Below are positions 32,884 through 43,099 of a stretch of DNA of 48,263 nucleotides, piece by piece. The translations under genes and the position numbers were made by a program. Each line of letters starts with the position of its first letter. The first letter of the stretch is position 1. The notes under the pieces were generated by a model that saw only the letters and a program-made list of their open reading frames with translations, had not been told where the DNA came from and did not search any database. The stretch comes from Bacteroidia bacterium. GTDB taxonomy: Bacteria > Bacteroidota > Bacteroidia > B-17B0 > Aurantibacillaceae. The stretch is taken from the NCBI GenBank assembly GCA_018000995.1, contig JAGNIU010000024.1, forward strand, positions 1-48,263. Reading direction: 5' to 3'.

Positions 32884-34881
32884 CTACTCCTTCACAACCT
32901 TAGTCGCTTTCAATTGCACGCCTTTATCGTCTTTTATCACAACCGTATAAATTCCTGCAGCTTGAGAACTGATATCAATTTTATTTTTTTGCTTGGCAAT
33001 TTCTTTGTGAATTAATTTTCCCGTTACATCATAAATTTCAATCACACCATTTATGTCAACTGATGAATTCATTTCGAAAACTCCGTTGTTTGGATTTGGT
33101 GTAATGGTAATTTCAGGGTTGATTACATATCCTTCAGGCAAACCAATAGTCACATCTTTAGTCGGACCGGTTGTATTATTAATTACCCATTGATTAGGAT
33201 CAACCGTTACACTGGTCACTGTTCCTAACAAATTAATAATATAACTTTCGTTGTTCACGTTATGCATCACACGGATGGTTGTATCCGGCAGACTTGTCCG
33301 CGATACTTTATATTCCATTGGTGTAATAAATAAAGGAACAGAAGTTGCTGAAGATGTTGTTTGCGCTGAGTTCAAATAAAATTTTCCGGGACTTGAATTC
33401 CAAGTAACATTAAAAGTTGGGAAACCATGACCGTAATACCACTGATTAAAGAACTGCGAAAAATTCATACTTGTAAATGTTTGTGCGTAGTTAATGAAAT
33501 CAACTGTTGATGCTGTACTGTTTTTATAAGTATTTTGAAAACCACGTAGCATCGGAAACCAAAGTGAATCATTGTTCACTACAAATTGCAATGTGCGTAA
33601 AATGGCGCCGCCTTTATCGTAAGTTAATCGTCCGCTAAAAATTCGCGTTGCATTCATCGTGTCTGCTCCTGTAAAATGAACGCTTCCGCCCAGCTGACTT
33701 TTTACATTGTTGTGTGCGCTATTTAAATTCGGAATTAAATTTGTTGGGTCAAGATACTGCGCCGTTAAGTGTTCAGAGTACGAAGCAAAGCCTTCGTTAA
33801 TCCAAATATCACCCCAACTTTTGCATGTTACATTATCACCCCACCATTGGTGGCCTAACTCGTGAGCATCAATATAATAATCAAAAAATCCCAGGCTTGT
33901 CATAGTTTGGTGTTCCATACCTCCACCAAACGGAGCCATACAATGTCCATATTTCTCTTTGTAAAAAGGATACATTCCAAATAAATCACACATTAAAACC
34001 ATTTGCGGTTTAATTTGATTCAAGGTGTTTTTTTGCGTCGCGAACAAAGTATTATTGATAGCGTTATCATAAATATAATTTTGAATCCAGATAGAATCAC
34101 CTGCTAAATAAGTTGGCTTAGCCCACAAATTGTATTCTTTATATTTTGCAATGGCTACCGAAATTAAATAATACGCAATTGGTGTTTTCGATTTCCATTC
34201 GTACCGTTTTTTATTTCCTATAGTAACTACATTTTTTAATATGCCATTTGAGCCTACTTTGTTTGCGGAGTCGGTGGTAACAAATACCCAACTTGAATCT
34301 ATTTTATCGGTTAATATTTGTTTACACGGCCACCAGTGGTAACCTGCTAAGCTTTCACTTAAACTCCATGTAGCCTGATTACCCCATGATGTAGAAGTTC
34401 CATTACTATAACCACTACCAATTGCAGAACCACCAACAGGTGGAGTGCCGCGATACCAAATGGTAACATCAATCGTTTGTCCGTTTAATAAAGTACTTGG
34501 TGTTTTTATTTTTACAATACTGTCTTTACGAATCACCGAACTCAATACGCCATTTACGCGTGCCGAATCAATTGTGTGCGCCTGTGCTAATACACAAGCA
34601 AAAGTATCTAAAGTGGCATAAGTAACTGTTGCAACAGTACGCACACCGCCACTAATATATTTTGTATTGCGCTCAGAGTTTAGCATTAAATGCACAAATT
34701 TTACATCATAAGCTTTTTCATGCGATATCCATGCACTTGGTGCTGATACTCGTTGGTTTAATGCCAACATGTTTTTGTAAGCTGCAATTTTTCCAACTGC
34801 ACAAGCGTGTGTACGCTCTTCTGTTTGGCTGAATAAAGAATTGAATCCGAATAAAGCTGCAAGTACTAAAAGTTTTTTCAT
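32884..34881 (-). CDS. M1-family zinc metallopeptidase with T9SS sorting domain
   Basis: 665 aa from the ATG at 34881, which gives a clean signal peptide (MKKLLVLAALFGFNSLFSQ); an ATG at 34890 would add three residues. M1 features are the GGGMEHQTMTS substrate loop and the zinc site HELGHQWWGD with the third ligand in WINEGFASYSE, an HExxH-18-E arrangement. The C-terminal 75 residues are a T9SS type A domain: ITITPNPNNGVFEMN, IEIYDVTGKLIHKE, IDISSQAAGIYTVVI. The protein is probably secreted and cuts N-terminal residues of peptides. A -7-like TATCTTTA lies at 34908-34901 on the minus strand. Confidence 0.92.
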   Translation of the reverse strand: MKKLLVLAALFGFNSLFSQTEERTHACAVGKIAAYKNMLALNQRVSAPSAWISHEKAYDVKFVHLMLNSERNTKYISGGVRTVATVTYATLDTFACVLAQAHTIDSARVNGVLSSVIRKDSIVKIKTPSTLLNGQTIDVTIWYRGTPPVGGSAIGSGYSNGTSTSWGNQATWSLSESLAGYHWWPCKQILTDKIDSSWVFVTTDSANKVGSNGILKNVVTIGNKKRYEWKSKTPIAYYLISVAIAKYKEYNLWAKPTYLAGDSIWIQNYIYDNAINNTLFATQKNTLNQIKPQMVLMCDLFGMYPFYKEKYGHCMAPFGGGMEHQTMTSLGFFDYYIDAHELGHQWWGDNVTCKSWGDIWINEGFASYSEHLTAQYLDPTNLIPNLNSAHNNVKSQLGGSVHFTGADTMNATRIFSGRLTYDKGGAILRTLQFVVNNDSLWFPMLRGFQNTYKNSTASTVDFINYAQTFTSMNFSQFFNQWYYGHGFPTFNVTWNSSPGKFYLNSAQTTSSATSVPLFITPMEYKVSRTSLPDTTIRVMHNVNNESYIINLLGTVTSVTVDPNQWVINNTTGPTKDVTIGLPEGYVINPEITITPNPNNGVFEMNSSVDINGVIEIYDVTGKLIHKEIAKQKNKIDISSQAAGIYTVVIKDDKGVQLKATKVVKE

Positions 34882-34973
34882 AAGTGTCATTGTAGAGTCA
34901 TAAAGATATAGGATTAGCCCCCAAAAGCATTGCCGTTTGTGTAATTTATACCGCCGTTTATCTAATATTTTGG

Positions 34974-34981
34974 TAAATTTG
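34974..34981 (+). promoter_or_regulatory. hemE -7 box (TAAATTTG)
   Basis: TAAATTTG lies 10 bp before the ATG at 34992. No -33 motif at the standard distance. Confidence 0.55.
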
Positions 34982-34991
34982 CAGCTCCATT

Positions 34992-36014
34992 ATGTTAAAA
35001 AACGACTTAGTACTTAGAGCCGCAAGAGGCGAAAACGTTGAACGCACACCGGTATGGTTAATGCGCCAAGCCGGAAGAATTTTACCTGAATATCGTGCTA
35101 CTCGTAGTCGCGCTAAAAATTTTATTGAGTTTGTAAAGAGTCCGGATTTAGCTTGTGAAGTAACCATTCAACCTGTAGATATTTTAGGCGTAGATGCTGC
35201 CATAATTTTTTCGGATATTTTAGTGATACCTGAAGCAATGGGTTTGCCTTACGAAATGATTGAGGCGAAAGGCCCGTGGTTTGAAAAAACAATTAAAACA
35301 AAAAACGATATTGATAAATTACGTGAAGCAGATGAAAATGATTTGCGTTATGTAATGGAAGCTCTAAAATTAACGAAGCAAAATTTAAATAACCGCGTTC
35401 CGTTAATTGGTTTTGCGGGTGCACCTTGGACTATTTTCGCATACATGGTTGAAGGTAGTGGCAGCAAAACATTTAGCAAAGCGAAACAATTTTTATATAC
35501 TCAACCTGAAGCAGCACATTTGCTTTTAGAAAAAATTACCCAAAGCACAATTAATTATTTAAAAGGACAAGTAAACAGCGGCGCTGATATGATTCAGTTG
35601 TTTGATTCATGGGCGGGAGTTTTAGCACCTCAACAGTTTTATGAATTCTCGTTAAAATATATTTCAAAAATTTGCGATGCTATTCAACCTTTAGCACCAA
35701 TAACTGTTTTTGCAAAGGATGCGCATTATGCCGTTGAAGAAATTGCTAAATTAAAATGTAACACCATTGGTTTAGATTGGACTATCAATCCAACAACAGC
35801 AAGAAAACAAGCGGGAAATAGAACATTGCAAGGTAATGCTGATCCGTGTTTACTTTATGCTGATGAAAAAACAATTGCAACAGAAACTAAAAAAATGTTA
35901 GATGCATTTGGTTCGCAACGTTACATTGCGAATTTAGGTCATGGATTATATCCTGACATTGATAAAGAAAAAGTAAAGTTTTTTGTAGAGTTTATTAAGC
36001 AGTATAAAGCTTAA
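34992..36014 (+). CDS. hemE: Uroporphyrinogen decarboxylase
   Basis: 340 aa, normal length. N-terminal [21 protein letters not shown] carries the conserved active-site arginines. Further motifs are [15 protein letters not shown] (with the catalytic Asp), [25 protein letters not shown], and the C-terminal [14 protein letters not shown]. It removes four carboxyl groups from uroporphyrinogen III to give coproporphyrinogen III in heme synthesis. No other heme gene is in the window. It overlaps the convergent lipoprotein gene by 4 bp. Confidence 0.97.
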   Translation: MLKNDLVLRAARGENVERTPVWLMRQAGRILPEYRATRSRAKNFIEFVKSPDLACEVTIQPVDILGVDAAIIFSDILVIPEAMGLPYEMIEAKGPWFEKTIKTKNDIDKLREADENDLRYVMEALKLTKQNLNNRVPLIGFAGAPWTIFAYMVEGSGSKTFSKAKQFLYTQPEAAHLLLEKITQSTINYLKGQVNSGADMIQLFDSWAGVLAPQQFYEFSLKYISKICDAIQPLAPITVFAKDAHYAVEEIAKLKCNTIGLDWTINPTTARKQAGNRTLQGNADPCLLYADEKTIATETKKMLDAFGSQRYIANLGHGLYPDIDKEKVKFFVEFIKQYKA

Positions 36015-36850
36015 TAGGTTTCAACAACCTTTTTACGAAGCGCATTTGTTTTATCGCAAATATCTTTTATTGCTTCAATCGTGAAAGTATTTTTCTTAGC
36101 AGCATCTGCAAAACTAACTTTCAAATCGTTTAAGCCATCTGTAACATACTTAGCATCTGCACTAACATTCGATGCTTCCACCATATTAATTAAGTGTTTT
36201 AATGACTCGTCCTGTTTTAAGATAGTTTTAATAATGCTTTCCGAATTGATGCGCTGTGCAATCTGAACAGAAACATACATCCCTTCAATCCAAGAACCCG
36301 ATAAAATTAATGCTGATGTTCCCGGTCTGTCGTTTTGTTTTAAAAACTCATCCGCCTTACGGAACGATTGTGCAATAATTTCTAAAGTAGAATCGCGGTT
36401 TTCTTTGTAAGCTTCCATTCTGTCCATCATGTGTTGATCGAACGCGGTACTAACTCCTAAATTTTTTGACAAAATATTTACGCATTTCAAAAACAACATG
36501 CTTTCCTGCGTTTGATCAAAAGCACCGGCTACACTTAAATCAGCACCATAAACACCTAAGTTTAAAGCACGTGAATTTTCTAAAGAATATTTTGAAGCAA
36601 CGTCCGGGTTGTTTAAATAGCTTGGGTCGTAATCTAGTTTTGATTCGCTTATTAATCTAACAATTTCAGCACGTGCCGGAATAGAATTAAATACATTTTG
36701 AGCGCTAATTTGTTTGTTATCTATAACACTGGTGCTACCGGTTGTTGTATCTTCAACTGTATCATCCGGCTTCTCCCCTTTACAAAACGAAAAAAGCAGT
36801 AATGAAGCTGAAGCTATAAATAAATAAAAAAGTTTGTTAGTGCTTTTCAT
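36011..36850 (-). CDS. Helical lipoprotein of unknown function
   Basis: 279 aa. Lipobox LLLFSFC with Cys23, then an acidic Thr-rich linker ([16 protein letters not shown]). From residue 45 on the protein looks all-helical, with [56 protein letters not shown] and [15 protein letters not shown]. The regular helices suggest a repeat or bundle domain at the membrane surface. I do not recognise the family. A -7-like TATATTTA lies shortly upstream. Confidence 0.78.
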   Translation of the reverse strand: MKSTNKLFYLFIASASLLLFSFCKGEKPDDTVEDTTTGSTSVIDNKQISAQNVFNSIPARAEIVRLISESKLDYDPSYLNNPDVASKYSLENSRALNLGVYGADLSVAGAFDQTQESMLFLKCVNILSKNLGVSTAFDQHMMDRMEAYKENRDSTLEIIAQSFRKADEFLKQNDRPGTSALILSGSWIEGMYVSVQIAQRINSESIIKTILKQDESLKHLINMVEASNVSADAKYVTDGLNDLKVSFADAAKKNTFTIEAIKDICDKTNALRKKVVETY

Positions 36851-36883
36851 ATGAGGTAAATATACAATTTTTTTTAACTCCTT

Positions 36884-38617
36884 TTATTTTTGCTTAACGC
36901 CGTTTACGTAATTTATACGGCTTATTTCTTTACCACTTTTGTCGTAAAAAATCCACTCCCCGTCAGGCAGGCTTTGCACTTTACCCTTACGGCGTTCAGC
37001 TACCACCTTATAATTGCTTACACTTTGAATCGTATTATTTTGGTAATAGCTTATACATTTTCCATCCAAACGGCCGTTATTAAAACTCTGTGTTTTTAAG
37101 ATGCCCCCTGTTTCATAATAGTATTTCCAGGTACCATTTTGGTGCCCTTTACGGTATTTACCTTGTGTATCAATAAAACCACCCCGCTCATGATAACTAA
37201 TATAGTCTCCGTGTTTAATACCGTTTACATAGCTACATTTTTCGCGGAACGAACCGTTTTCGTGCCAATAAGTCCAATCACCATGCTTTTTTCCTTTTTT
37301 ATTGTACTCTCCTTTGTAATTCGATTTTCCGGTGGGATACCAGCCCTCCCAGGTATCAGTTAAAAGACCCATTGTGAAAGTGCCCTGATCTTTTTGGGTT
37401 CCGTTTTGCCACCACGATTGCCAAACCCCATTTTCTTTACCATTCAAATAATTTCCTTCCTGCAATTTGGTTCCGTTTTCGAACCAGGTGGTCCATGTAC
37501 CGGATTTTACTCCGTTTTCGTAATTCCCTAATTTCCATTTTTCGCCTGTGCGGTAATAAAAATTCCAGGCGCCTTGTTGTTTATCATTTAGAAAATCTCC
37601 TTCCGATTCCTTTTTTCCGTTGTTATAATAATACACCCAAGCACTGTCTCTTAATCCATCTTTTAATGTGCCTTTCATTTCTAATTTTCCGTCTTCGTCA
37701 TAAAATTTCCACTGACCGTTTTTCTTACCATTAATAAAAGCGCCTTCGCTTTTAATATTATGATTAACGTAGTAAGAAGAATAATATCCGTTTAAAATTC
37801 CACCACGATAATTAGCTTCATAATCTAACTCACCATTAGGATGAAAAAAGCGCCACAAACTATCCTGTAAACCATCTTTATACCGACCCATAGCGCGGAT
37901 GTAACCTGTTTCGTAATACGCAGAAATGTACCCGTTACCATTCGAAACAACTTGTTTGCCTTTAGCATCCCACATACTCCACAAATAGAGCGTGCTGTCT
38001 TTATATTCTTTTTCAAATTTATTTTGACCGTTCTCGTAATACTCTTGCCATTTGCCACAAGGTTTACCGCTGCAATAATGTTGTTTAGCTGAAGGTTTTC
38101 CGGATGCATAAAATGTATTTACATCGCCTTCTTTTTTATCTTTCTCAAACTTTCCTTTGCTTTCAATTTGGCCATTATCGTGATAATACATCCAATCGCC
38201 CTCTTTTTTTCCGTTCACGAAACTCTCAGTACTTTTTACTTTTCCGTTTTCGTGATATGAAGTCCAGATACTATCTGCAAAATTACTGGTGAACTTTGTT
38301 ATCTGTGCAATTTTCCCACTCTTAAAATAGTAAGAATTAGTTCCGTTTTTTCTTCCGCGCGTAAAACGTTCTATGGCTTTGGTTCCTCCATCTTCAAAAT
38401 AAAAAACCCAAACGCTATCTTCTTTACCTTGAAAATAATGTCCTTTACGGGATAGTTTGCCGTTTTTATAATATTCATAATGGGGGCCATGTGGCATCCC
38501 CTTATAATAATCGGTTTCGTTTTTAAGTTGGGTTTGTTCGCTATCGTAATACTCTTTTTTTAGCTGAGCCGATAATAACGTTGGGATAACCAGAAGGATG
38601 AAGGAGAAAATGCGCAT
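36884..38617 (-). CDS. Exported MORN/YwqK-type repeat protein
   Basis: 577 aa from the ATG at 38617; an in-frame TTG at 38623 is inside the -7 box TAAATTTG (38628-38621) and is rejected. Signal peptide (MRIFSFILLVIPTLLSAQ). The rest is built from roughly 22-24 repeats of about 23 residues with pattern YYxNGKxxxxGxYxxGKxxGxWxxY, the MORN_2/YwqK repeat. YwqK was named as an antitoxin of YwqJ in Bacillus, but long exported repeat arrays in Bacteroidota are not shown to be antitoxins, and no toxin gene is adjacent. It is likely an extended beta structure in the envelope. Confidence 0.9.
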   Translation of the reverse strand: MRIFSFILLVIPTLLSAQLKKEYYDSEQTQLKNETDYYKGMPHGPHYEYYKNGKLSRKGHYFQGKEDSVWVFYFEDGGTKAIERFTRGRKNGTNSYYFKSGKIAQITKFTSNFADSIWTSYHENGKVKSTESFVNGKKEGDWMYYHDNGQIESKGKFEKDKKEGDVNTFYASGKPSAKQHYCSGKPCGKWQEYYENGQNKFEKEYKDSTLYLWSMWDAKGKQVVSNGNGYISAYYETGYIRAMGRYKDGLQDSLWRFFHPNGELDYEANYRGGILNGYYSSYYVNHNIKSEGAFINGKKNGQWKFYDEDGKLEMKGTLKDGLRDSAWVYYYNNGKKESEGDFLNDKQQGAWNFYYRTGEKWKLGNYENGVKSGTWTTWFENGTKLQEGNYLNGKENGVWQSWWQNGTQKDQGTFTMGLLTDTWEGWYPTGKSNYKGEYNKKGKKHGDWTYWHENGSFREKCSYVNGIKHGDYISYHERGGFIDTQGKYRKGHQNGTWKYYYETGGILKTQSFNNGRLDGKCISYYQNNTIQSVSNYKVVAERRKGKVQSLPDGEWIFYDKSGKEISRINYVNGVKQK

Positions 38618-38620
38618 GTT

Positions 38621-38628
38621 CAAATTTA
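38621..38628 (-). promoter_or_regulatory. -7 box (TAAATTTG) of the MORN-repeat gene
   Basis: The box ends 3 bp before the ATG at 38617, implying a leaderless transcript. Confidence 0.55.
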
Positions 38629-38761
38629 ATAAAGCATAACGCCGGACATTGGTTTGGTTACATTACTTGTAAACAATAAAGGTTGAATATCCACCCCAAA
38701 AACCGCTTATACAAGCATATACCCTTTGCCACAATAAGCCATAAAACACCGGTTTTTTAGG

Positions 38762-38769
38762 TAATTTTG
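38762..38769 (+). promoter_or_regulatory. -7 box (TAATTTTG) of the TolC-family gene
   Basis: The box lies 10 bp before the ATG at 38780. The 38630-38760 stretch upstream is otherwise featureless. Confidence 0.5.
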
Positions 38770-38779
38770 TTTCTGAATT

Positions 38780-40183
38780 ATGATAAAGAACTTTTTGATA
38801 GCCTTTTTAGTACTAAGTGTTAGTGCCAACGCTCAAAACGAATGGACTTTGGAGCAATGTGTTGATTATGCTTTAAAACACAACATCATGTTACAACAAG
38901 CCGAACTCAATAATCAAATCACTAAAAATAATACCACACAATCTAAAGCAGCCCTTTTGCCAAATTTAAATGGAGGCGCAGCTCATACTTATAACTTCGG
39001 GCGGACCATTGACCGTTACACCAATACATTTGCTAATACACAAGTATTATCACAAAACTATTATTTATCCAGTAACCTTGTTTTATGGTCCGGTTTATCA
39101 CAATGGAATAATATGAAGGCGAACCAATATGCTTATTTAGCAGGGACCGAAAATGTGAAGCAACAAAAAAACGACATCGCATTAAATGTTGCAACAGCTT
39201 ATATAAATGTAATTTATTGCGACGAATTTTTAAAGATTGCGAAAAACCAATTTGATATTACAAAACAACAACTGGATCAAACCGAAAAATTAGCGAATGC
39301 AGGAACGCTTGCTAAAAGTGCAGTGTATGATGTGAAAGCGCAATTGGCGAGTGAAGAGGTAAATGTTACAACAGCTGACAATAATTTTCAGATTGCGATG
39401 TTAACCTTAAAGCAATTTTTGAATCTGGATTCAACCAATAATTTTAAAATTGCAAATCCGGATGTTGAGGTGCAATCACAAAATTTATTAGGAAGCAGTG
39501 TGCAGAATATTTATGAAACTGCTTTAAAAAATCAACCTTCAATTAAAAGTGCAGAATACAATTTCTTAATGGCCGAAAAAACATTGTTAGCGGCTAAAGG
39601 AAGAGTTAGTCCGACTATTAGTTTAAACGGCTCCATCGGTACTGGTTATTCCGGATTAGCAAAAGATGTGGTTGGTTTTAATAATGTGACAGATACTTTG
39701 GGTTACATTGGAACTACCCCTTTTACTTACGAAAGACAAGACCCTATCTTTAAAGACACGCCTTTTAATGATCAATTTAAAAATAATGTTAACAAAAGCA
39801 TTGGTGTTACTTTAAGCGTGCCTTTGTTTAACGGTTTGCAAACTGTTACATCAGTAAAAAACGCTAAGCTTAATGCTTTAAATGCAAAATTGGGTCAGGA
39901 TTTAGCAGAACAGAATTTATATAAAGTAATTGCGCAATCTTATGCCAATGCAAGAGCTGCTTTAAACAAATATGTTGCTTCAAAATCATCTGTTGAAGCT
40001 TCTGAAATGTCCTTTACTTTTGCGCAACAGAAATTTAATGTAGGTGCTATTAGCGCGTTCGATTTTAATACTGCCAAATCCAGATTAGTTACGGCGCAAA
40101 GTAATTTACTGCAAGCCAAATTCGATTACCTCTTTAAATTAAAAGTGCTCGATTTTTATCAGGGTAAGCCCCTAACTTTTTAA
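38780..40183 (+). CDS. TolC-family outer membrane efflux protein
   Basis: 467 aa. Signal peptide (FLIAFLVLSVSANAQ), then WTLEQCVDYALKHNIMLQQAE, the classic first helix of the family. Two similar halves show the TolC repeat: AALLPNLNGGAAHTYNFGRTID and GRVSPTISLNGSIGTGYSG, each preceded by a long helix. The C-terminus has KFNVGAISAFDFNTAKSRLVTAQSNLLQAKFDY. It forms the outer-membrane channel of tripartite efflux or type I secretion systems. No membrane-fusion or inner-membrane pump gene is adjacent. Confidence 0.95.
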   Translation: MIKNFLIAFLVLSVSANAQNEWTLEQCVDYALKHNIMLQQAELNNQITKNNTTQSKAALLPNLNGGAAHTYNFGRTIDRYTNTFANTQVLSQNYYLSSNLVLWSGLSQWNNMKANQYAYLAGTENVKQQKNDIALNVATAYINVIYCDEFLKIAKNQFDITKQQLDQTEKLANAGTLAKSAVYDVKAQLASEEVNVTTADNNFQIAMLTLKQFLNLDSTNNFKIANPDVEVQSQNLLGSSVQNIYETALKNQPSIKSAEYNFLMAEKTLLAAKGRVSPTISLNGSIGTGYSGLAKDVVGFNNVTDTLGYIGTTPFTYERQDPIFKDTPFNDQFKNNVNKSIGVTLSVPLFNGLQTVTSVKNAKLNALNAKLGQDLAEQNLYKVIAQSYANARAALNKYVASKSSVEASEMSFTFAQQKFNVGAISAFDFNTAKSRLVTAQSNLLQAKFDYLFKLKVLDFYQGKPLTF

Positions 40184-40345
40184 TTTTTCTTTTTTAAAAA
40201 GCGCTTTTTCTACTTCAATTTTTTGCAAAATTTCCTAACCTAAACACCCTTTTTGCGAAAATCAATAATTTCGGTTCAATCTTTATGGTTTTGCAAAACG
40301 ATAGGCAAATTTCCCAATTTTCAGAAATTGCCTATTAAAAATCCG

Positions 40346-40377
40346 TTTATCTAGGCCTTGCTCATACAATACATTTG
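40346..40377 (+). promoter_or_regulatory. Promoter of the small lipoprotein gene
   Basis: -33-like TTTA (40346-40349), 20-bp spacer, -7 box TACATTTG (40370-40377). The ATG is 29 bp downstream at 40407. Confidence 0.5.
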
Positions 40378-40406
40378 TTGGTATAAAATAACTAAAACCA
40401 AAGCCA

Positions 40407-40604
40407 ATGAAAACCTTAACTACCATTTTAGCCGCAGCAATATTATTAAGCTCTTGTACAAAAACTAACACCACTTGTGTTTTTAAATCGGATTGCAGTA
40501 TCTCTATCGAATCTGAGTTTGCCACAAAAAAATTCATGACAAAAGAAGAATTGAAGGAAAAGGATGCTCAGCTTTTTAAAGTGACAGAACGTAATATGTT
40601 CTAG
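40407..40604 (+). CDS. Small lipoprotein
   Basis: 65 aa. Clear lipoprotein signal with lipobox LLSSC (Cys17), then TKTNTTCVFKSDCSISIESEF and a charged C-terminus. Mature size is 48 residues with two further Cys. A promoter is visible upstream. A minus-strand frame over the same bases (40283-40537) lacks such features. Function unknown; it sits between tolC-like and TonB-receptor genes. Confidence 0.7.
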   Translation: MKTLTTILAAAILLSSCTKTNTTCVFKSDCSISIESEFATKKFMTKEELKEKDAQLFKVTERNMF

Positions 40605-40636
40605 CTTAATTAAATTTTGCTATTTTTAATCCCAAT

Positions 40637-43099
40637 ATGAAAAAACTATTCTTCCTTTTGGTTTTTACTTTTGGTAGCCTTTACTTCTATTCCCAAAATT
40701 ATTTACAAAATGTAAAAGGTAAAGTAAGCGATAAAGCTACTGGCATTGGCCTACCCGGCGTTGTAGTGAAATTAAAAAACGATACCTCAAAAAAAATCAA
40801 TGCTATTACCGATGGCAATGGTTTCTATAAATTAAAAAATGTGCCTGTTGGTCGCCGCGAATTTATTTTTTCATTATTAGGTTACAACACTGTTCCCGCA
40901 AACGACATCATCGTTACCAGTGGTAAAGAAACTATTTTGGATTTAGAGATGGAAGAATCCCTAATAGAAATGGCCGAAGTTGAAGTGAGTGCCGAAAACG
41001 GTAAAGATGTTATTACCGACATGCAAGCCGTTAACATGAAACAATTCAGCATCGAAGAAACTGAACGTTACGCAGGCTCGCGACAAGACCCTGCCCGTAT
41101 GGCACAAAACTTTGCAGGTGTATCAGGTACAAATGATAGTAGAAATGATATTGTAGTTCGCGGTAATTCGCCTTCAGGTATTTTATGGCGAATGGAAGAA
41201 GTGGATATTCCCAACCCTAACCACTTTGCGGTTGCTGGTTCGGCAGGCGGACCACAATCAATTATTAATAATAAATATTTAGCGAACTCTGAATTTTATA
41301 CAGGCGCGTTTCCTGCTAATTACAGCAATGCTTTAGGTGGTGTATTCGATTTAAAAATGCGAAATGGAAATAACGAAAAACACGAACGCACTATTCAGTT
41401 TGGTATTTTAGGAACTGAATTAGCGTTGGAAGGTCCGCTTAGTAAAAAAACCGGTGCCAGTTATTTAATTACGTATCGTTACTCGACTCTAGCAATGTTT
41501 TCTGCATTTAAAATTCCAATTAGTTTTGGAACAAGTGCTATTCCTGAATATCAAGACGGTGGTTTCCGTTTTAATTTCCCAACCAAAAAAGCAGGTGTAT
41601 TTAGTTTCAGTGGTATTGGTGGTTTAAGTTCAATCAGTATTATTTTAAGTAAAGTAAGGGAGAAGCCACGAGAATTATATGGCGACCAAACCCGCGATCA
41701 ATATTTCTCAACCAATATGGGAGTGATGATGTTGAATCATACTTATTCATTGGATTCTCGCACCTTAATGAAAACTACATTAGCGTATGGCGCGCAATAT
41801 ATTAATTCTGATCACTATTTAATTTTACGTGATGATAATTATGTTCCTGATACAGTTTTACCACACATTTTAGATTACACGCAACAAGAACGTAAAGCCA
41901 CTTTATCGTGGTACATAAAACGAAAAGTAAATGCAGCTAATAGTTTTAAAACCGGCTTTTTTGCGAATAGATTTGAAGTGGATTATTTTGACCGTGTTAA
42001 AATAAATTCGCTTTACGATACTTTAGCAGGGGATATTTTATTAAAACCTTGGAAGAGCAGATTAAACGCAAAAGCCAATTTCTATTTACTCCAACCCTAC
42101 TTTGCGTTTACACATCGCTTCAACCAAAAATGGAGTACTAACTTAGGATTGAACGCCCAATTTTTAACGCTTAATAATAAATGGACTATTGAACCACGCG
42201 CGAATATTCGTTATCAATTTAAAGAAAATCAAACCTTGAGTTTAGCTTATGGTTTACACAGTCAGATGCAACCCACCTACATTTATTTCGCCATACCCGA
42301 TAGTGTAGTGCGTAATGATGTGATGACGCCAAATATTGAAAAAGAACTAGCCAATAAAAATTTAGACTTTAGTAAATCACATCACGTAGTTTTAGGTTGG
42401 GATTTACAACAGAGTCGTTTTTTAAGATTTAAAACAGAATTGTATTATCAATACTTATGGAATGTTCCTGTGTATGCAAAACCATCAGGTGTTTCTTTAA
42501 TTAATCGTGGCGCAACGTTTACGCGTTTCTTCCCATTGTATAACATGCAAAATTTTGGAACGGGTTATAATTATGGTTTAGAATTTACAGTTGAGAAACT
42601 ATTCAGCAAACATTATTTTATTATGTATAGCGCCAGTGTTTTCGATAGTAAATACACAGGTAGTAATGGTAAAACTTACGATACCGACTTCAACGGAAAT
42701 TACATGATGAACTTATTAGGCGGTGTTGAATACGGCATTGGTAAGAAAAAGAAAAACAGTATTAACTTTTCAGGCAAATTTACTTATGGTGGCGGTAAAC
42801 GATATTCACCAGTTAATTTAGCAGCGAGTAATGCTATTATGGATGTAGTGCCTGATGAAGAAAAAATAAATTCTTTACAATTTGCGCCTTACACACGATT
42901 AGATCTCCGTATTGCTTACAAAATAAATGCAAAACGTTCGAATGTTGAAATTGCTTTTGATTTGGTAAATGTATTGGGAAATAAAAACGTATTAGCTTTA
43001 AGTTACGCGCCAGATCCTGCTAATGTAAACGCAGATCCCTTGATAAAAAATTATCAATTAGGGTTTTTACCATTGTTTTACGTGAAGGTTGATTTTTAG
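40637..43099 (+). CDS. TonB-dependent receptor with carboxypeptidase-regulatory N-domain
   Basis: 820 aa. Signal peptide to about residue 19 (LYFYSQ). CarboxypepD_reg-like domain at about 24-110 (VKGKVSDKATGIGLPGVVVKLKND, ITDGNGFYKLKNVPVG). The plug domain follows, with SRQDPARMAQNFAGVSGTND and IVVRGNSPSGILWRMEEVDI. The remaining ~560 residues form the beta-barrel, ending in LGFLPLFYVKVDF with a terminal aromatic. No SusD partner is adjacent, so it is not a Sus-type pair. The ligand is unknown; the absence of Fe-specific motifs leaves it open. Confidence 0.93.
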   Translation: MKKLFFLLVFTFGSLYFYSQNYLQNVKGKVSDKATGIGLPGVVVKLKNDTSKKINAITDGNGFYKLKNVPVGRREFIFSLLGYNTVPANDIIVTSGKETILDLEMEESLIEMAEVEVSAENGKDVITDMQAVNMKQFSIEETERYAGSRQDPARMAQNFAGVSGTNDSRNDIVVRGNSPSGILWRMEEVDIPNPNHFAVAGSAGGPQSIINNKYLANSEFYTGAFPANYSNALGGVFDLKMRNGNNEKHERTIQFGILGTELALEGPLSKKTGASYLITYRYSTLAMFSAFKIPISFGTSAIPEYQDGGFRFNFPTKKAGVFSFSGIGGLSSISIILSKVREKPRELYGDQTRDQYFSTNMGVMMLNHTYSLDSRTLMKTTLAYGAQYINSDHYLILRDDNYVPDTVLPHILDYTQQERKATLSWYIKRKVNAANSFKTGFFANRFEVDYFDRVKINSLYDTLAGDILLKPWKSRLNAKANFYLLQPYFAFTHRFNQKWSTNLGLNAQFLTLNNKWTIEPRANIRYQFKENQTLSLAYGLHSQMQPTYIYFAIPDSVVRNDVMTPNIEKELANKNLDFSKSHHVVLGWDLQQSRFLRFKTELYYQYLWNVPVYAKPSGVSLINRGATFTRFFPLYNMQNFGTGYNYGLEFTVEKLFSKHYFIMYSASVFDSKYTGSNGKTYDTDFNGNYMMNLLGGVEYGIGKKKKNSINFSGKFTYGGGKRYSPVNLAASNAIMDVVPDEEKINSLQFAPYTRLDLRIAYKINAKRSNVEIAFDLVNVLGNKNVLALSYAPDPANVNADPLIKNYQLGFLPLFYVKVDF

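Noticed and set aside
36890..38292. Several antisense frames over the MORN-repeat gene
   Set aside because: They are mirror readings of the repeat with no coding signals.
36884..38617. Calling the YwqK-repeat protein an antitoxin
   Set aside because: The signal peptide, great length and absence of a toxin gene do not support it.
40283..40537. Minus-strand frame over the small lipoprotein
   Set aside because: The plus-strand frame has a lipobox and a promoter; the minus frame has neither and no recognisable features.
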